Assembly: GCF_900302485.1 (NCBI RefSeq) | Contig: NZ_OMOI01000002.1 | Location: forward strand, 434,001 to 498,000 | Length of the DNA stretch: 64,000 nucleotides | From: Aliiroseovarius pelagivivens | Lineage (GTDB): Bacteria > Pseudomonadota > Alphaproteobacteria > Rhodobacterales > Rhodobacteraceae | Direction: 5' to 3' | In this document: positions 41,849-51,072 of the stretch, piece by piece | How the letters are laid out: every line of letters starts with the position of its first letter | Position numbering within the stretch: position 1 is the stretch's first letter | Position numbers and translations under genes: made by a program | The notes under the pieces: model-generated | Databases searched by the model: none | What the model saw: only the letters and a program-made list of their open reading frames with translations | Told to the model about the DNA's origin: nothing

Positions 41849-43264
41849 TCAGGTTTTGCCCCAGGGCTTGAAGCCGAACATCATATAGTCGCGCTGATGG
41901 GCCGCTTTCACCGCGGCTTCGACCTCGTCATCATAAATCTGGCCAAGCTCGAACGGCGTGTCGCTTTGTTGCGCGGGCACTTTAGGTGCACCAAGACCCA
42001 CATCCTGTGCAAGCGCCAACAATCCGTCCTTAAGTTCGTCTTCCCGAAGGATCCGATCCGGCAGCTGAAACTCGGAGAATCCCTTGATAACAGCAGATTG
42101 GGTCGCCCAAGCTGCATCAACACGAATGCCGGTCTGGCCCACCAGATTTCGACTTACAAAATCTGCGAAGGCGATAAACGCTGTGCGGTGGGCTGCTTTA
42201 TCCCAGTTGGAATCGGGTAGATGCTCGGGAAGGGGAACATCGTAATTCTCGCGTAGCGCGGTCTTGATCTCCCAGTATGTCTCGGGACCATCTTGCAGGA
42301 AGTGCGTGCAAAAGGCTGCATGAAGCCGCGCAACGGGATGGCGCAGTACGGTGAAAGTGCGATGCCCTTTGTTTCTATTCTTCCACTGGCGCAGAGACTT
42401 CTGCGTAAATTCCGAAGACAGTTCCCCGAAGCCCTGCATCCAGCCTTGCACGCGCTCGACCGGGCCACCTTTGATCGGCAGGAACATCAGCGGAGCATTT
42501 CCCGCGGTCATATAGGTCGGTACTGCGGGTGGGCGGCTTGGTTCAAAGTTGGGCACCTTGCCGAGGTCAAACAGATCAATATTGCGGACCGTTTCAACCA
42601 GTTCGTCCATGTTGCGGACTTTATCTGCAAGGCTCTCGGGGTTTTGCTTTTTGAACTTGCCCGAGAACTTGGTGATCTCGTGCTCTGCCCCCAGAAACTT
42701 GCCCAGACCATTGACGCACTCGATGTCCTGAGTGTCTTCATAGTCGATATAGAACGCTGTTTGGCCGGTCTTCTGTAGCCGGTTTTTGATCTTCAGCTGG
42801 AAGGCTTTGTATTCGTAGAAGAAATTCTCGAACTCGCTTGAATCAAATCGAACGCGAAACTTCTTGGCATCTTTGCCGTTGGTCAGCGCCCACTGCTGTG
42901 TTGCCCAGGCAATCCGGCGGCTCACATAGCTTTCAACCTGATTGCGCGTCAGGACCACCTTGGCGCAGCGCGGATCGTCGATCACATGCTCGAAAATCCG
43001 CATGTCATGGTCGTGAAAGAACCTGAAACCGGGAATACCATCGGTGTTCTCTTTCATCTGATCAAGCAAACGCACCGGGTTCTTGTCCCGCTGCTTTACG
43101 GTCACGCCAAACAGGTCTTTCAGCTCGGGATTCACCATGAAATAGGGATTGAACGCTTCCCCATAGCATTGAAGACCATCGAACTGATCCAGATTGCTTT
43201 CCAGAAAATTGGACCCCGTGCGCATCTCGGCGAGGATGATAAAACAGTCGAATTTCTTGGTCAT
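41849..43264 (-). CDS. Two-module sulfotransferase (NodH-like)
   Basis: 471 residues. The N-terminal half is a PAPS sulfotransferase: 5'-phosphosulfate loop MRTGSNFLE (14-22) and 3'-phosphate region VVLTRNQVESYVSRR (103-117), as in rhizobial NodH. The C-terminal half (about 255-471) resembles a second, Sulfotransfer_2-like domain: FLPIKGGPVERVQGW (261-275) in the place of the PKTGGTS loop and TVLRHPVARLHAAF (305-318) for the 3'-phosphate site; the first is degenerate, so it may be inactive or accept another substrate. Last in the galU-glycosyltransferase operon, one base from the preceding stop. Likely sulfates a surface glycan; cysQ, which removes the PAP by-product, lies upstream. Confidence 0.85.
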   Translation of the reverse strand: MTKKFDCFIILAEMRTGSNFLESNLDQFDGLQCYGEAFNPYFMVNPELKDLFGVTVKQRDKNPVRLLDQMKENTDGIPGFRFFHDHDMRIFEHVIDDPRCAKVVLTRNQVESYVSRRIAWATQQWALTNGKDAKKFRVRFDSSEFENFFYEYKAFQLKIKNRLQKTGQTAFYIDYEDTQDIECVNGLGKFLGAEHEITKFSGKFKKQNPESLADKVRNMDELVETVRNIDLFDLGKVPNFEPSRPPAVPTYMTAGNAPLMFLPIKGGPVERVQGWMQGFGELSSEFTQKSLRQWKNRNKGHRTFTVLRHPVARLHAAFCTHFLQDGPETYWEIKTALRENYDVPLPEHLPDSNWDKAAHRTAFIAFADFVSRNLVGQTGIRVDAAWATQSAVIKGFSEFQLPDRILREDELKDGLLALAQDVGLGAPKVPAQQSDTPFELGQIYDDEVEAAVKAAHQRDYMMFGFKPWGKT

Positions 43265-43265
43265 A

Positions 43266-44966
43266 TTACTTTGTCACCAAATAGGGCATGGCTCGCTCGG
43301 GCTGAATTGGCTCGGGCGAATAGTCGGTTGGGAAATCACCCACAAGATGCGGATGCATCCCCTGGTTTTTCAGGTTTTGCAAAAACTGCCCAAACCCGCC
43401 CAGATGCACCATCTCGGGTGGTTCGGTAAGCTTGGGCCGTTCCCGGATCGCAAGCTGGTCCACAACATCCTGAAGCGGCTCGATCGGGTTTAGAACAAAG
43501 TCGGACAGGGTTTGGATTTTGATGCGTGCACGGGCGTGACCAGATCGTAGGACGCGAAGGTGTTCGCTTTCGATCCTCTGAAGGCGGGCAGCCTCGCGGC
43601 GAATGTCGGAAAACTTGCCGTCAGAAAGGAACAAAGGCACAGCCCACGCGCCCGTGATGACATGGATCCGCGCATTGGCGTCACGTGTGATGTCCCATGT
43701 GATGTCCTGATTGTCCGCCGCGCCAAACTGGAAACACTGCCGTTCCCCCCGCGTGTTCCAAATTAGGTTGGTCAGAAATCCACTGGCATCATAGTCGCGC
43801 AACGCGGCCGAGGATGAGAGAGTCCCAAAAAACTCGGTTTCGCCGCCTTCGAAATGCACACGATCAGGGGCGAAAAGATGCCCATGCACCCGCACTTTGC
43901 CAAAACTGGACAGCCAGGGCTCGAACCCGCGGAACAGTTCGGTAAATCCTTCCAGAACCACATAGGGTTCAGCTGTCAGGCTATTGCCCCACCGCTGATG
44001 AGGATAACGGCTTTGCATCAACAAGCCGGGCCGACCCTTGGTCCGCCGATCAACAGCGTTAGCGAAAATCCGGTCAATCTTGCCCGGATTCGGCTCGGCC
44101 TCGGCGCTGAGACTGGGGCTGTCCGACAAAAAGCTGGTATAGAGCCTGTTCGCATGCGGCCAGATTTTGCGCGCAACAAAACAGTCCGACCGCCGAAGAA
44201 GCTGCAGATGATCGTCATAGAACACATGCGGTTTTCCCTGAAAATCAAACTTCGACAGGGTCAGGGATCGGCTTTCGATTTTCTTCGAATGCTGGCGGGA
44301 TAGGGTCTGATAATAGCTTTCATCCGGGATCCACACCCGTCGGAAATAGGCATCATTCACCGCGCGTCGCGGATCGTTCAGGATGGCCGACAAAGTGTGT
44401 CGTGTCAGGCACCACCATTGGCTGCCCAAATGCGGCAATACCCCCAATGGAATACGACGCTTATACCCAACCCGTCGCTGAAGCCGCACATACGCATCAA
44501 ACAGCCGGCGCCGGCGCTTCCACGAGAACGGAAACCGCAGCGTGAACCGTTCTGTGTTCAGCCCACCAATGGCCCAAGGCACGTCTTCGGTTGTGACGCT
44601 TTCAATGAAATCGGTCGAGGGCCGGGCGCGCAGATAGGCCGTCAATTCAGCGACGGGGCGCAAAGGCAGGCAACTGCCCGAAGCCAACAGCACATGCTGG
44701 ACGTCTGGAAAGCGCGCCAACATCAGCTCGGACGCAGTTTGGCTTGCTTCCACAAGGGACCAAGTACCCCATTCGCAGCGGTGCCGATCGCAAAACAGGA
44801 TATTGTCACAGTCAGACAGGCTTTCGACAAAACGATTATAGGCATCGCGACCCACGCGCTGATCGACGTGAAGCACCACGGGACAGCCATGATCGGCCCA
44901 GTGACGCGCCAGTTGGGTCGCGCGGTGCAGGGCCTCGTGCACGATCATGACGACGCCCAAGCTCAT
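43266..44966 (-). CDS. GT14-like glycosyltransferase with DUF5928-type C-terminal domain
   Basis: 566 residues. The N-terminal about 270 residues resemble core-2/I-branching beta-1,6-N-acetylglucosaminyltransferases (GT14): LGVVMIVHEALHRATQLARH, VVLHVDQRVG, WGTWSLVEASQTASELML, LLASGSCLPLRP, WWCLTRHT, IPDESYYQT. The C-terminal about 290 residues (VVLEGFTELFRGFEPWLSSF, VHFEGGETEFFGTLSSSAAL) match what is called DUF5928 in roseobacters, unknown function. Start overlaps the end of the upstream glycosyltransferase gene by four bases (ATGA). Part of the surface-glycan operon. Confidence 0.82.
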   Translation of the reverse strand: MSLGVVMIVHEALHRATQLARHWADHGCPVVLHVDQRVGRDAYNRFVESLSDCDNILFCDRHRCEWGTWSLVEASQTASELMLARFPDVQHVLLASGSCLPLRPVAELTAYLRARPSTDFIESVTTEDVPWAIGGLNTERFTLRFPFSWKRRRRLFDAYVRLQRRVGYKRRIPLGVLPHLGSQWWCLTRHTLSAILNDPRRAVNDAYFRRVWIPDESYYQTLSRQHSKKIESRSLTLSKFDFQGKPHVFYDDHLQLLRRSDCFVARKIWPHANRLYTSFLSDSPSLSAEAEPNPGKIDRIFANAVDRRTKGRPGLLMQSRYPHQRWGNSLTAEPYVVLEGFTELFRGFEPWLSSFGKVRVHGHLFAPDRVHFEGGETEFFGTLSSSAALRDYDASGFLTNLIWNTRGERQCFQFGAADNQDITWDITRDANARIHVITGAWAVPLFLSDGKFSDIRREAARLQRIESEHLRVLRSGHARARIKIQTLSDFVLNPIEPLQDVVDQLAIRERPKLTEPPEMVHLGGFGQFLQNLKNQGMHPHLVGDFPTDYSPEPIQPERAMPYLVTK

Positions 44967-46021
44967 GCCCAGTTCCCCTTGGACATTAGGCCCAACACCT
45001 CAAGCTGCCGCCAATTGATGTACTCTTCGCTCCATTTACACCACAGGATCGGGTCTTCTGAGATCCGGGTGCTGTAGGCACGATATTCTTGGCTGTTGGC
45101 ATAGTGCTGGCGGCGTTGCAGCTCTTCCTTGGATTTCGTCTCGAACGTGTCCAGGAATTTGGTGTGCAAAAGACAGCCCGAGGCCTTCTCGCCACCGGTT
45201 TCATCATACACCAAGTTCAACCCGCGCGGCAAAAGCATGTGGGTCGAGCTGGTATACGCAAACGACCGGTGCCACTTGACCAATGGGATCTTGTTCAACG
45301 CCGGAGCGCGCTCTGGATTGTCGTCGAAAAAGACACGGGCGCGTACGCCGCCTTGGATCCACAGGTTCCGATATCGTGCGTTCTTTTGGATGGTGTAGTT
45401 ACCGCTGTCGAACCACTTGGTGATTTCAAGCGGGTTTTGGCCTGCCTCGTACGTCTCGGCCCCGATCGGGCCTTCTGGGTACATATCCATAAGCATGGCG
45501 CCAAAACTTCTGATCTCGCTTGCGTCCAACCAATCAGTCAGCGCACGCAACGGGCGCGTATCGCAGAAGGGATAGACCAAAAACTCGTCCGTATCGACCA
45601 CAAGGCACCAGTGATCATGTCCATATTTGCGTTGTAGCCAGTTCAGCCAATCCACACCGAACTTCGCCCGTTTATAGCTGGCCTGCGTGGTCCAAAGTGA
45701 CACATCATCTTGCTGTGCCAAGTATTCCCGCGACCCATCATCCGAGCCATTATCCACGATCACGAAGTGGTTTACGCCCAAGTCTCGGTAATACTTCAGA
45801 AAATAAGGTAGCCGGACCAATTCATTGCGAAGGGTCGAAAAGACAAGGATGTCAGAAGGCGCGATCTGCGCGGTGCGGTTCTGAACAGAGGTCAGTTCAC
45901 GCCGCTTGCGAAACGCGCGGATTTGGTGGCGCTTGCGCTTCAGCCTTAGACGATATGAAGTCAAAGCGCCCAAATCATACCCTGTCTGTTTGCACCTGTA
46001 TCTGCATGTGTGTGCGCCCAT
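44963..46021 (-). CDS. Glycosyltransferase family 2-like protein, tandem copy A
   Basis: 352 residues. GT-A type: FVIVDNGSDDGSREYLA after an N-terminal basic segment, and the DxD-like VVDTDEFLVYP. It belongs to the GT2_4/GT92-like group. It is a clear paralogue of the next gene upstream (shared RTAQI, FGVDWL.WLQ.KYG, HWCL.VD.DE.L.YP, NKIPLVKW, FAY..STH, LLHTKFL), so the two arose by tandem duplication. Start codon without a strong ribosome site, so a slightly later start is possible. Acceptor and sugar unknown. Confidence 0.85.
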   Translation of the reverse strand: MGAHTCRYRCKQTGYDLGALTSYRLRLKRKRHQIRAFRKRRELTSVQNRTAQIAPSDILVFSTLRNELVRLPYFLKYYRDLGVNHFVIVDNGSDDGSREYLAQQDDVSLWTTQASYKRAKFGVDWLNWLQRKYGHDHWCLVVDTDEFLVYPFCDTRPLRALTDWLDASEIRSFGAMLMDMYPEGPIGAETYEAGQNPLEITKWFDSGNYTIQKNARYRNLWIQGGVRARVFFDDNPERAPALNKIPLVKWHRSFAYTSSTHMLLPRGLNLVYDETGGEKASGCLLHTKFLDTFETKSKEELQRRQHYANSQEYRAYSTRISEDPILWCKWSEEYINWRQLEVLGLMSKGNWA

Positions 46022-46131
46022 AACCCGTTTTAGGCACGAGCTGCGCGCGACCCACTATTGCTTTATATCCAAATCCTAAACTTCTTCCATACATCGCGTA
46101 AGTCCTTTCACGCACACAGCCCCGATGCAGA

Positions 46132-47169
46132 TCAGGCCCAGCCCCCTGTCGACATCAATCCCAGACGCGCCAACTGTTGCCAGTCTTCGAAATGGTGCGC
46201 GTCCGGGTGCCACAGGTCTGGCGCATCCCCGATCGCGTCATAATAGGCATCGAACTGGTCGGGCTGCCCGAAATGCTCGCGCCGCGTCTTCTCTTCCTCG
46301 GAACGCTCGATCACGCCGGGAAGGAACTTGGTGTGCAGCAAAACGCCCGAAAGCTGGTCCTTGCCGCTGATTACGGGCGGGCCATCCCATTCGTTGTTCA
46401 GGTGTGGCGGCAGAATGGAATGGGTGGAATTTGCATAGGCGAAGCGACGCGACCACTTGACCAGAGGCAACTTGTTCAAGGTCGGACCACGTGATGGGTT
46501 CTCTGGAAAAAACACGCGTTCGCGCGCGCCACCCTGAAGCCACAGATTTTGCATCGGAGCCTGCCGCACCGCACGATACGATCCAGCATCAAACCAAGGG
46601 AGAGCGTCGATGGGATCAGCATCAGCACCCACCGACACCGAACCCAGCGGACCTTTGGGATAAAGATCCAACATCAGCGCGCCCAGCGCTTGCGCGCCTG
46701 TGGCCTCCAACCTCTGTGTCAGCGCGGGCAGGGGCCGCTGGTCATGATGCGGATAGATCAACAGCTCGTCGACATCGACCGTCAGGCACCAGTGGCCGTG
46801 GCCATATCGAAACTGGAGCCACGTCAGCCAATCTACGCCAAACCGCGCGGATTTATAGCTGGCATCGGTGCTCCACAGGGAAACATCGGGCTGCTGGGCC
46901 AGATACTCGGCACTGCCGTCCGTGCAATCGTTGGCCACGATCAGGAAATGCTCAACACCCAGACGACGGTAATGCGTCAGAAAATTGGGCAGGCGCTGCA
47001 TTTCGTTGCGCAACACGACAAACGCCAGAACCTGATCTTGTTCAATCTGGGCGGTGCGGTCCGCAACTTGGGTCAGCTGTCGCCGGGATCGGATCGAACG
47101 CCAAAGCAGGCGTCGACGTTTCAGGCGCATCCGATACAAGGACCACAGACCGGAAACGCCACCCGTCAC
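46132..47169 (-). CDS. Glycosyltransferase family 2-like protein, tandem copy B
   Basis: 345 residues, paralogue of copy A. FLIVANDCTDGSAEYLAQQ replaces FVIVDNGSDDGS (Asp to Ala at the first acidic position), with LTVDVDELLIYPHHD as the DxD segment. Later conserved LNKLPLVKWSRRFAYANSTH and LLHTKFLPGV. Six bases after galU and 110 bp before copy A. The sequence has diverged enough (roughly half of positions by eye) to suggest different acceptor specificity. Confidence 0.85.
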   Translation of the reverse strand: MTGGVSGLWSLYRMRLKRRRLLWRSIRSRRQLTQVADRTAQIEQDQVLAFVVLRNEMQRLPNFLTHYRRLGVEHFLIVANDCTDGSAEYLAQQPDVSLWSTDASYKSARFGVDWLTWLQFRYGHGHWCLTVDVDELLIYPHHDQRPLPALTQRLEATGAQALGALMLDLYPKGPLGSVSVGADADPIDALPWFDAGSYRAVRQAPMQNLWLQGGARERVFFPENPSRGPTLNKLPLVKWSRRFAYANSTHSILPPHLNNEWDGPPVISGKDQLSGVLLHTKFLPGVIERSEEEKTRREHFGQPDQFDAYYDAIGDAPDLWHPDAHHFEDWQQLARLGLMSTGGWA

Positions 47170-47175
47170 GCAGAA

Positions 47176-48069
47176 TTACTCGGCAGCTTTGTTCTGGGCC
47201 ATCAGATCGTGCAGATAGCCAGTGAACTCGTCCCGAAGTTCTTCGCGGGCCATTCCGAAGGCCACCGTGGCCTGCAGGAACCCGGCCTTGGATCCGCAGT
47301 CGAAACGCTGTCCGCGGAAGCGATAACCAAAGACATCGCGCCCTTGTGCCAGCTCTTCTGCAATCGCGTCCGTCAGCTGAATTTCGCCACCAGCACCGGT
47401 TTTGATCTGGTTCAGGCTGCGCAACACGTCCGGGGTCAGGATATAGCGGCCAATCACGGCCAAGTTGGATGGGGCCTCGTCGATCGAGGGTTTCTCGACC
47501 ATGCCGCGGGTCGACACCAGATCGCCCATATCCTCTTTCACATCCAGAACGCCGTATGCGCTTGCCTTTTCGGGCGGAACTTCCATCGCTGCGACCATGC
47601 AGCCGCCGGTTTCCTCGTAGGCTTCGACCATCTGCTGCAAGCAGGGCTTTTCCGCAGCGATCACGTCATCAGGCAAGATCACAGCGAAGGGTTCATTGGC
47701 AATCAAACGGCGGGCACACCAGACCGCGTGACCCAGGCCCAGCGCCTTGTGCTGGCGCATATAGGCGATGGCACCGGATTCCATATTGGTGTCTTTAAGG
47801 ACCTCAAGAAGCTGGGTTTTCCCCTTCTTGCGCAGTTCCTGCTCCAACACTGGAGAGTTGTCGAAATAGTCTTCTAGCGCGCCCTTGCCGCGCGATGTCA
47901 CGAAGATGAATTCCTTGATGCCAGCGGCGCGGGCTTCGTCAATCGCGTATTGGATCAGGGGCCGGTCAACCAGCGTCATGATCTCTTTCGGGATTGATTT
48001 CGTGGCAGGAAGAAACCGTGTTCCAAGTCCGGCCACAGGGAAGATCGCTTTGGTAACCTTACGCTTCAT
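47176..48069 (-). CDS. galU: UTP-glucose-1-phosphate uridylyltransferase
   Basis: 297 residues. Nucleotidyltransferase signature FPVAGLGTRFLPATKSIPKE, with MTLVDRPLIQYAIDEA, LGLGHAVWCARRL and EKPSIDEAPSNLAVIGRYIL. Makes UDP-glucose for glycans. Start at the third in-frame ATG (48069), 6 bases after AAGGTG; two earlier codons (GTG, ATG) overlap the ribosome site. Head of the galU / GT-B / GT-A / GT14 / sulfotransferase operon. Confidence 0.95.
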   Translation of the reverse strand: MKRKVTKAIFPVAGLGTRFLPATKSIPKEIMTLVDRPLIQYAIDEARAAGIKEFIFVTSRGKGALEDYFDNSPVLEQELRKKGKTQLLEVLKDTNMESGAIAYMRQHKALGLGHAVWCARRLIANEPFAVILPDDVIAAEKPCLQQMVEAYEETGGCMVAAMEVPPEKASAYGVLDVKEDMGDLVSTRGMVEKPSIDEAPSNLAVIGRYILTPDVLRSLNQIKTGAGGEIQLTDAIAEELAQGRDVFGYRFRGQRFDCGSKAGFLQATVAFGMAREELRDEFTGYLHDLMAQNKAAE

Positions 48070-48252
48070 TAACATCACCTTTGTGCTTTTCGCGGCAGTC
48101 CCATTGGGCAGTTATCGTCCGATGAAAAGTAGACAACATTACGTCAGGGGGTAGCGCTTATTTGTTCACTCTCTAATTGATAAGTTTGAAAACTTCATGG
48201 TCTTTTTTTGCCATTCTAAGGCAAGACAGAACATTTCTCGATTCTTTTCCAA

Positions 48253-48271
48253 AGGGTGTCGTGGGCACCCT
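48253..48271 (-). terminator. Weak stem-loop after kdsB
   Basis: AGGGTG/CACCCT arms (48253-48258 and 48266-48271) with a 7-base loop, just past the kdsB stop on the minus strand, then TTTGG. Weak terminator candidate. Confidence 0.35.
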
Positions 48272-48276
48272 AAAAG

Positions 48277-49080
48277 CTACTCTACTCCAAGCTCTTGCAA
48301 AATCGACTCGATCCGCGGAACGTCTTCTGGGTTGTTCAGCTCCCAGAACTGGCGGGATCGGGCGTCGACTTCAACGCACTGAATGGGCTTCTCGCGCTCT
48401 AGAAAACGAAGCTGCTCTAACCCTTCCAGCTGCTCCAGCGGCCCTGCCGACCAAAGCGGGTAGGCGGCAAGTGCAGACGGGCGGTAGGCATAAACGCCCA
48501 CATGGTGAAATACGGGCGTCTGATCGTGGTCTGACCAGCCATTTCCCTGCGTATACGGGATCACTTCTTTCGAGAAATAAAGCGCATGGCCCTCTGCCCC
48601 GAAAACCGCAGTGGTCCCGCCGACACGCCCTGCCTTGCGGTCTTCCAGAAATCCGGAAAGTGCACGGCCATCGCAGCGCAAGACCGGCGTGGCGACCTCG
48701 GCGGCAGGATGGGTCTTTAGTGCGGCGACCAGTTCCTCGACGAACCACGGAGGCGTCAAAGGGGCGTCGCCCTGCAGGTTGACGATGACGTCGAAATCTT
48801 CGCCCAGCGCGGTCAGGGCTTCGGCGCACCGTTCGGTTCCGTTTTCGCAGGTCTGCGAGGTCATTACGACTTCGGCGCCAAACCCTTCGGCCTCGTCCCG
48901 AATGCGGTCATCATCGGTGGCAACCACAACCCGGTCGACGCCGCGCACAGCCTGCGCGGCGTCCCAACTGCGGTGGATTAGGGTCTTTTTCTGCCCCGTC
49001 GCCCCCCGCAGTGGCGCAAGCGCCTTGCCCAGAAACCGGGTCGAGGCGTATCGCGCCGGGATGACAATCAGCGTCGCCAT
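48277..49080 (-). CDS. kdsB: 3-deoxy-manno-octulosonate cytidylyltransferase
   Basis: 267 residues; makes CMP-Kdo, donor for WaaA. VIPARYASTRFLGKALAPL, VVVATDDDRI, NGTERCAEA, NLQGDAPLTPP and HVGVYAYRPSAL are the KdsB landmarks. The usual RSxRLPGKPL is RYASTRFLGKAL here, a mild variant. Six bases downstream of cysQ. Confidence 0.93.
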   Translation of the reverse strand: MATLIVIPARYASTRFLGKALAPLRGATGQKKTLIHRSWDAAQAVRGVDRVVVATDDDRIRDEAEGFGAEVVMTSQTCENGTERCAEALTALGEDFDVIVNLQGDAPLTPPWFVEELVAALKTHPAAEVATPVLRCDGRALSGFLEDRKAGRVGGTTAVFGAEGHALYFSKEVIPYTQGNGWSDHDQTPVFHHVGVYAYRPSALAAYPLWSAGPLEQLEGLEQLRFLEREKPIQCVEVDARSRQFWELNNPEDVPRIESILQELGVE

Positions 49081-49086
49081 TCGTGA

Positions 49087-49884
49087 TCAGGCTTTCTTCA
49101 GCTCGACACCCGGCGCATAGGCAATGAAGAACGGGTTTTCATAGATCGGCTTGCCATAGGTCAGAGGCGTGTGATCGTCGAAGCGTACAACATCTCCGCC
49201 GGCACCTTTCAGAACAGCGTGGCCTGCGGCGGTGTCCCACTCCATCGTGCGGCCCACGCGGGGATACAGATCCGCTTCACCGGTGGCGACAAGGCAGAAC
49301 TTCAACGAGCTGCCCGCCGATTTGCTGTCTCTAACGCTGTATTTGTTGATGTAGTCCTCGGTCGCCTGATCGCGGTGCGATTTCGAGGCAACGATGAACA
49401 GAGCATCATTGTCAGGCTTTGACACGCTGATCGGGGTCAGAGCGCCCACAGTGTCCTTCTGGAACGGTCCTTGCTCTTCCACAGTTTCGCCGCCGGCGCG
49501 GGTAAAGAACATGCGGCCCTTTGCGGGGGCGTAAACCACGCCGCGCACAGGGGTTCCGTCTTTGACATATGCAATGTTCACAGTGAAATCGCCGCGACGG
49601 TGAATGAATTCTTTGGTGCCGTCCAGCGGGTCCACGATCAGGAATGCGTCCGCCTGTTCGCTGTGGCTGTCCGCCTGTTCTTCCGTGACCAAAAGTACAT
49701 CCGGGAACGCTGCCCGCAGCCCGGCAGAAATCAGCGCATCTGCAGCTTCGTCCGCTGCAGTCACAGGGCTGTCGTCTGACTTGGCGCGCACATCGAAATC
49801 GTCCGAGTTGTAGATCTCCATGATCACGTCACCCGCTTCCAGGGCCAGCGTGCGCATTACGGTTTCCAGACGCTCAAAATCCAA
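49087..49884 (-). CDS. cysQ: 3'(2'),5'-bisphosphate nucleotidase CysQ
   Basis: 265 residues, inositol-monophosphatase fold. Metal site residues in SPVTAADEAAD, TEEQAD, VDPLDGTKEFIHRRGDFTVN and EWDTAAGHAVL. Hydrolyses PAP, the by-product of PAPS-dependent sulfotransferases and of sulfate assimilation. Its place beside the sulfotransferase locus supports active sulfation there. Start ATG at 49884; divergent from the ABC permease across 131 bp. Confidence 0.94.
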   Translation of the reverse strand: MDFERLETVMRTLALEAGDVIMEIYNSDDFDVRAKSDDSPVTAADEAADALISAGLRAAFPDVLLVTEEQADSHSEQADAFLIVDPLDGTKEFIHRRGDFTVNIAYVKDGTPVRGVVYAPAKGRMFFTRAGGETVEEQGPFQKDTVGALTPISVSKPDNDALFIVASKSHRDQATEDYINKYSVRDSKSAGSSLKFCLVATGEADLYPRVGRTMEWDTAAGHAVLKGAGGDVVRFDDHTPLTYGKPIYENPFFIAYAPGVELKKA

Positions 49885-50015
49885 AACGAAACTCCTTAAA
49901 TAAGGCCAGATCCGGCCCTGTTGATAACATTTTGCAGCCCCCTTATGATCAACCAGTAAAGGATCAGCAAGAATTCCCTTTTAAAAAGCACTGCATCACC
50001 GTTCAAGGTAGCGCT

Positions 50016-50837
50016 ATGTTCGAGGCAAAGAAGAAACAATCGCGGCTGTCTGCAGCGCTTTCGATGTTCGAGGTCATTTTCCACATGACCGCGCACAGCA
50101 TTCGCAGCACGCACACCAACGCACTGGCGGCAATTGCCATCAACATGTTGCAAATGGTGATCATGGTGGCCGTGTTCTATGCGATGTTCACCGTAATCGG
50201 ACTGCGTGGCGCTGCGCTGAGGGGCGACTTCCTGCTCTATCTCATGTCAGGCATCTTTGTTTTCATAACGAACGTCAAAGCGATGGGCGCCGTGGCTGGA
50301 TCATCCGGTCCGTCGCATCCAATGATGCAACACGCGCCAATGAATACCTTGATCGCCATGATCTCGGCAGCATTGGGGTCCCTCTATATTCAGATCTTGA
50401 CCATCTTTGTTGTTCTGACGGTCTATCACATCGGCTTCACGCCCATCGAAATACATCAGCCAATCGAAGCGTTTCTTATGATCTTGTTGGCGTGGTTCAA
50501 CGGTGCCGCGATCGGTCTGGTCTTTCTTGCACTGAAACCGTGGCTTCCCCAATTCACCGGCATCGCACAAACGATCTATTCGCGGGCGAATATGATCGCT
50601 TCCGGCAAGATGTTCGTGGCGAACGCCCTTCCGTTCTATGTGATTGCGATGTTCAGCTGGAACCCATTGTTCCATATCGTCGACCAAACGCGCGGGTTCA
50701 CTTTTCTCAACTACAACCCCCACTATACAAACTGGATGTATCCGCTGATTTTCTCGGTCGTGTTTACGTTGGTGGGTCTTATGGCAGAAAACTTTTCGCG
50801 CAGACACGTTTCAGCCAGTTGGGCCGCACGCCAATAA
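50016..50837 (+). CDS. ABC-2 type polysaccharide export permease
   Basis: 273 residues with six predicted TM helices (ALAAIAINMLQMVIMVAVFY, FLLYLMSGIFVFITNVKAM, LYIQILTIFVVLTVYHIGF and others), like KpsM/RfbA-type capsule or O-antigen export permeases. No ATPase gene is adjacent. ATG at 50016 is preferred to the frame's earlier start at 49932, because the extra 28 codons look noncoding. Divergent from cysQ and close to the glycan operon, so it may export that glycan. Confidence 0.8.
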   Translation: MFEAKKKQSRLSAALSMFEVIFHMTAHSIRSTHTNALAAIAINMLQMVIMVAVFYAMFTVIGLRGAALRGDFLLYLMSGIFVFITNVKAMGAVAGSSGPSHPMMQHAPMNTLIAMISAALGSLYIQILTIFVVLTVYHIGFTPIEIHQPIEAFLMILLAWFNGAAIGLVFLALKPWLPQFTGIAQTIYSRANMIASGKMFVANALPFYVIAMFSWNPLFHIVDQTRGFTFLNYNPHYTNWMYPLIFSVVFTLVGLMAENFSRRHVSASWAARQ

Positions 50838-50931
50838 TCCCGAATTGGCACTTTGACGGTCCGAAAATGGCGAAAAGCACGCAAATCCTCAAAATGACTC
50901 GGCTTTTTACTCCAATAGGGGCACGGGACCG

Positions 50932-50960
50932 CTTGCAGGGCCGATTTTGCCTACTTATAT
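50932..50960 (+). promoter_or_regulatory. Heat-shock-type promoter candidate for dnaK
   Basis: CTTGCAG (50932-50938) and, about 15 bases further, CTTATAT (50954-50960), 113 bp before dnaK. The CTTG start of the -35 and the TATAT core fit the alphaproteobacterial RpoH pattern loosely. Not proven. Confidence 0.4.
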
Positions 50961-51072
50961 ACGCCGAGACGCCGGAGATGGATCACTCCTGAACCGGTAA
51001 AAATCTGGGATCCGGGGCCGATGCTTTGCAAGGTCGGTCCTGACAACATCGCCTATAGAGAGGATATTACGC

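Noticed and set aside
48182..48195. AAGTTT-GA-AAACTT palindrome in the gap upstream of galU
   Set aside because: Short AT-rich dyad in an AT-rich gap; not distinct enough to call an operator.
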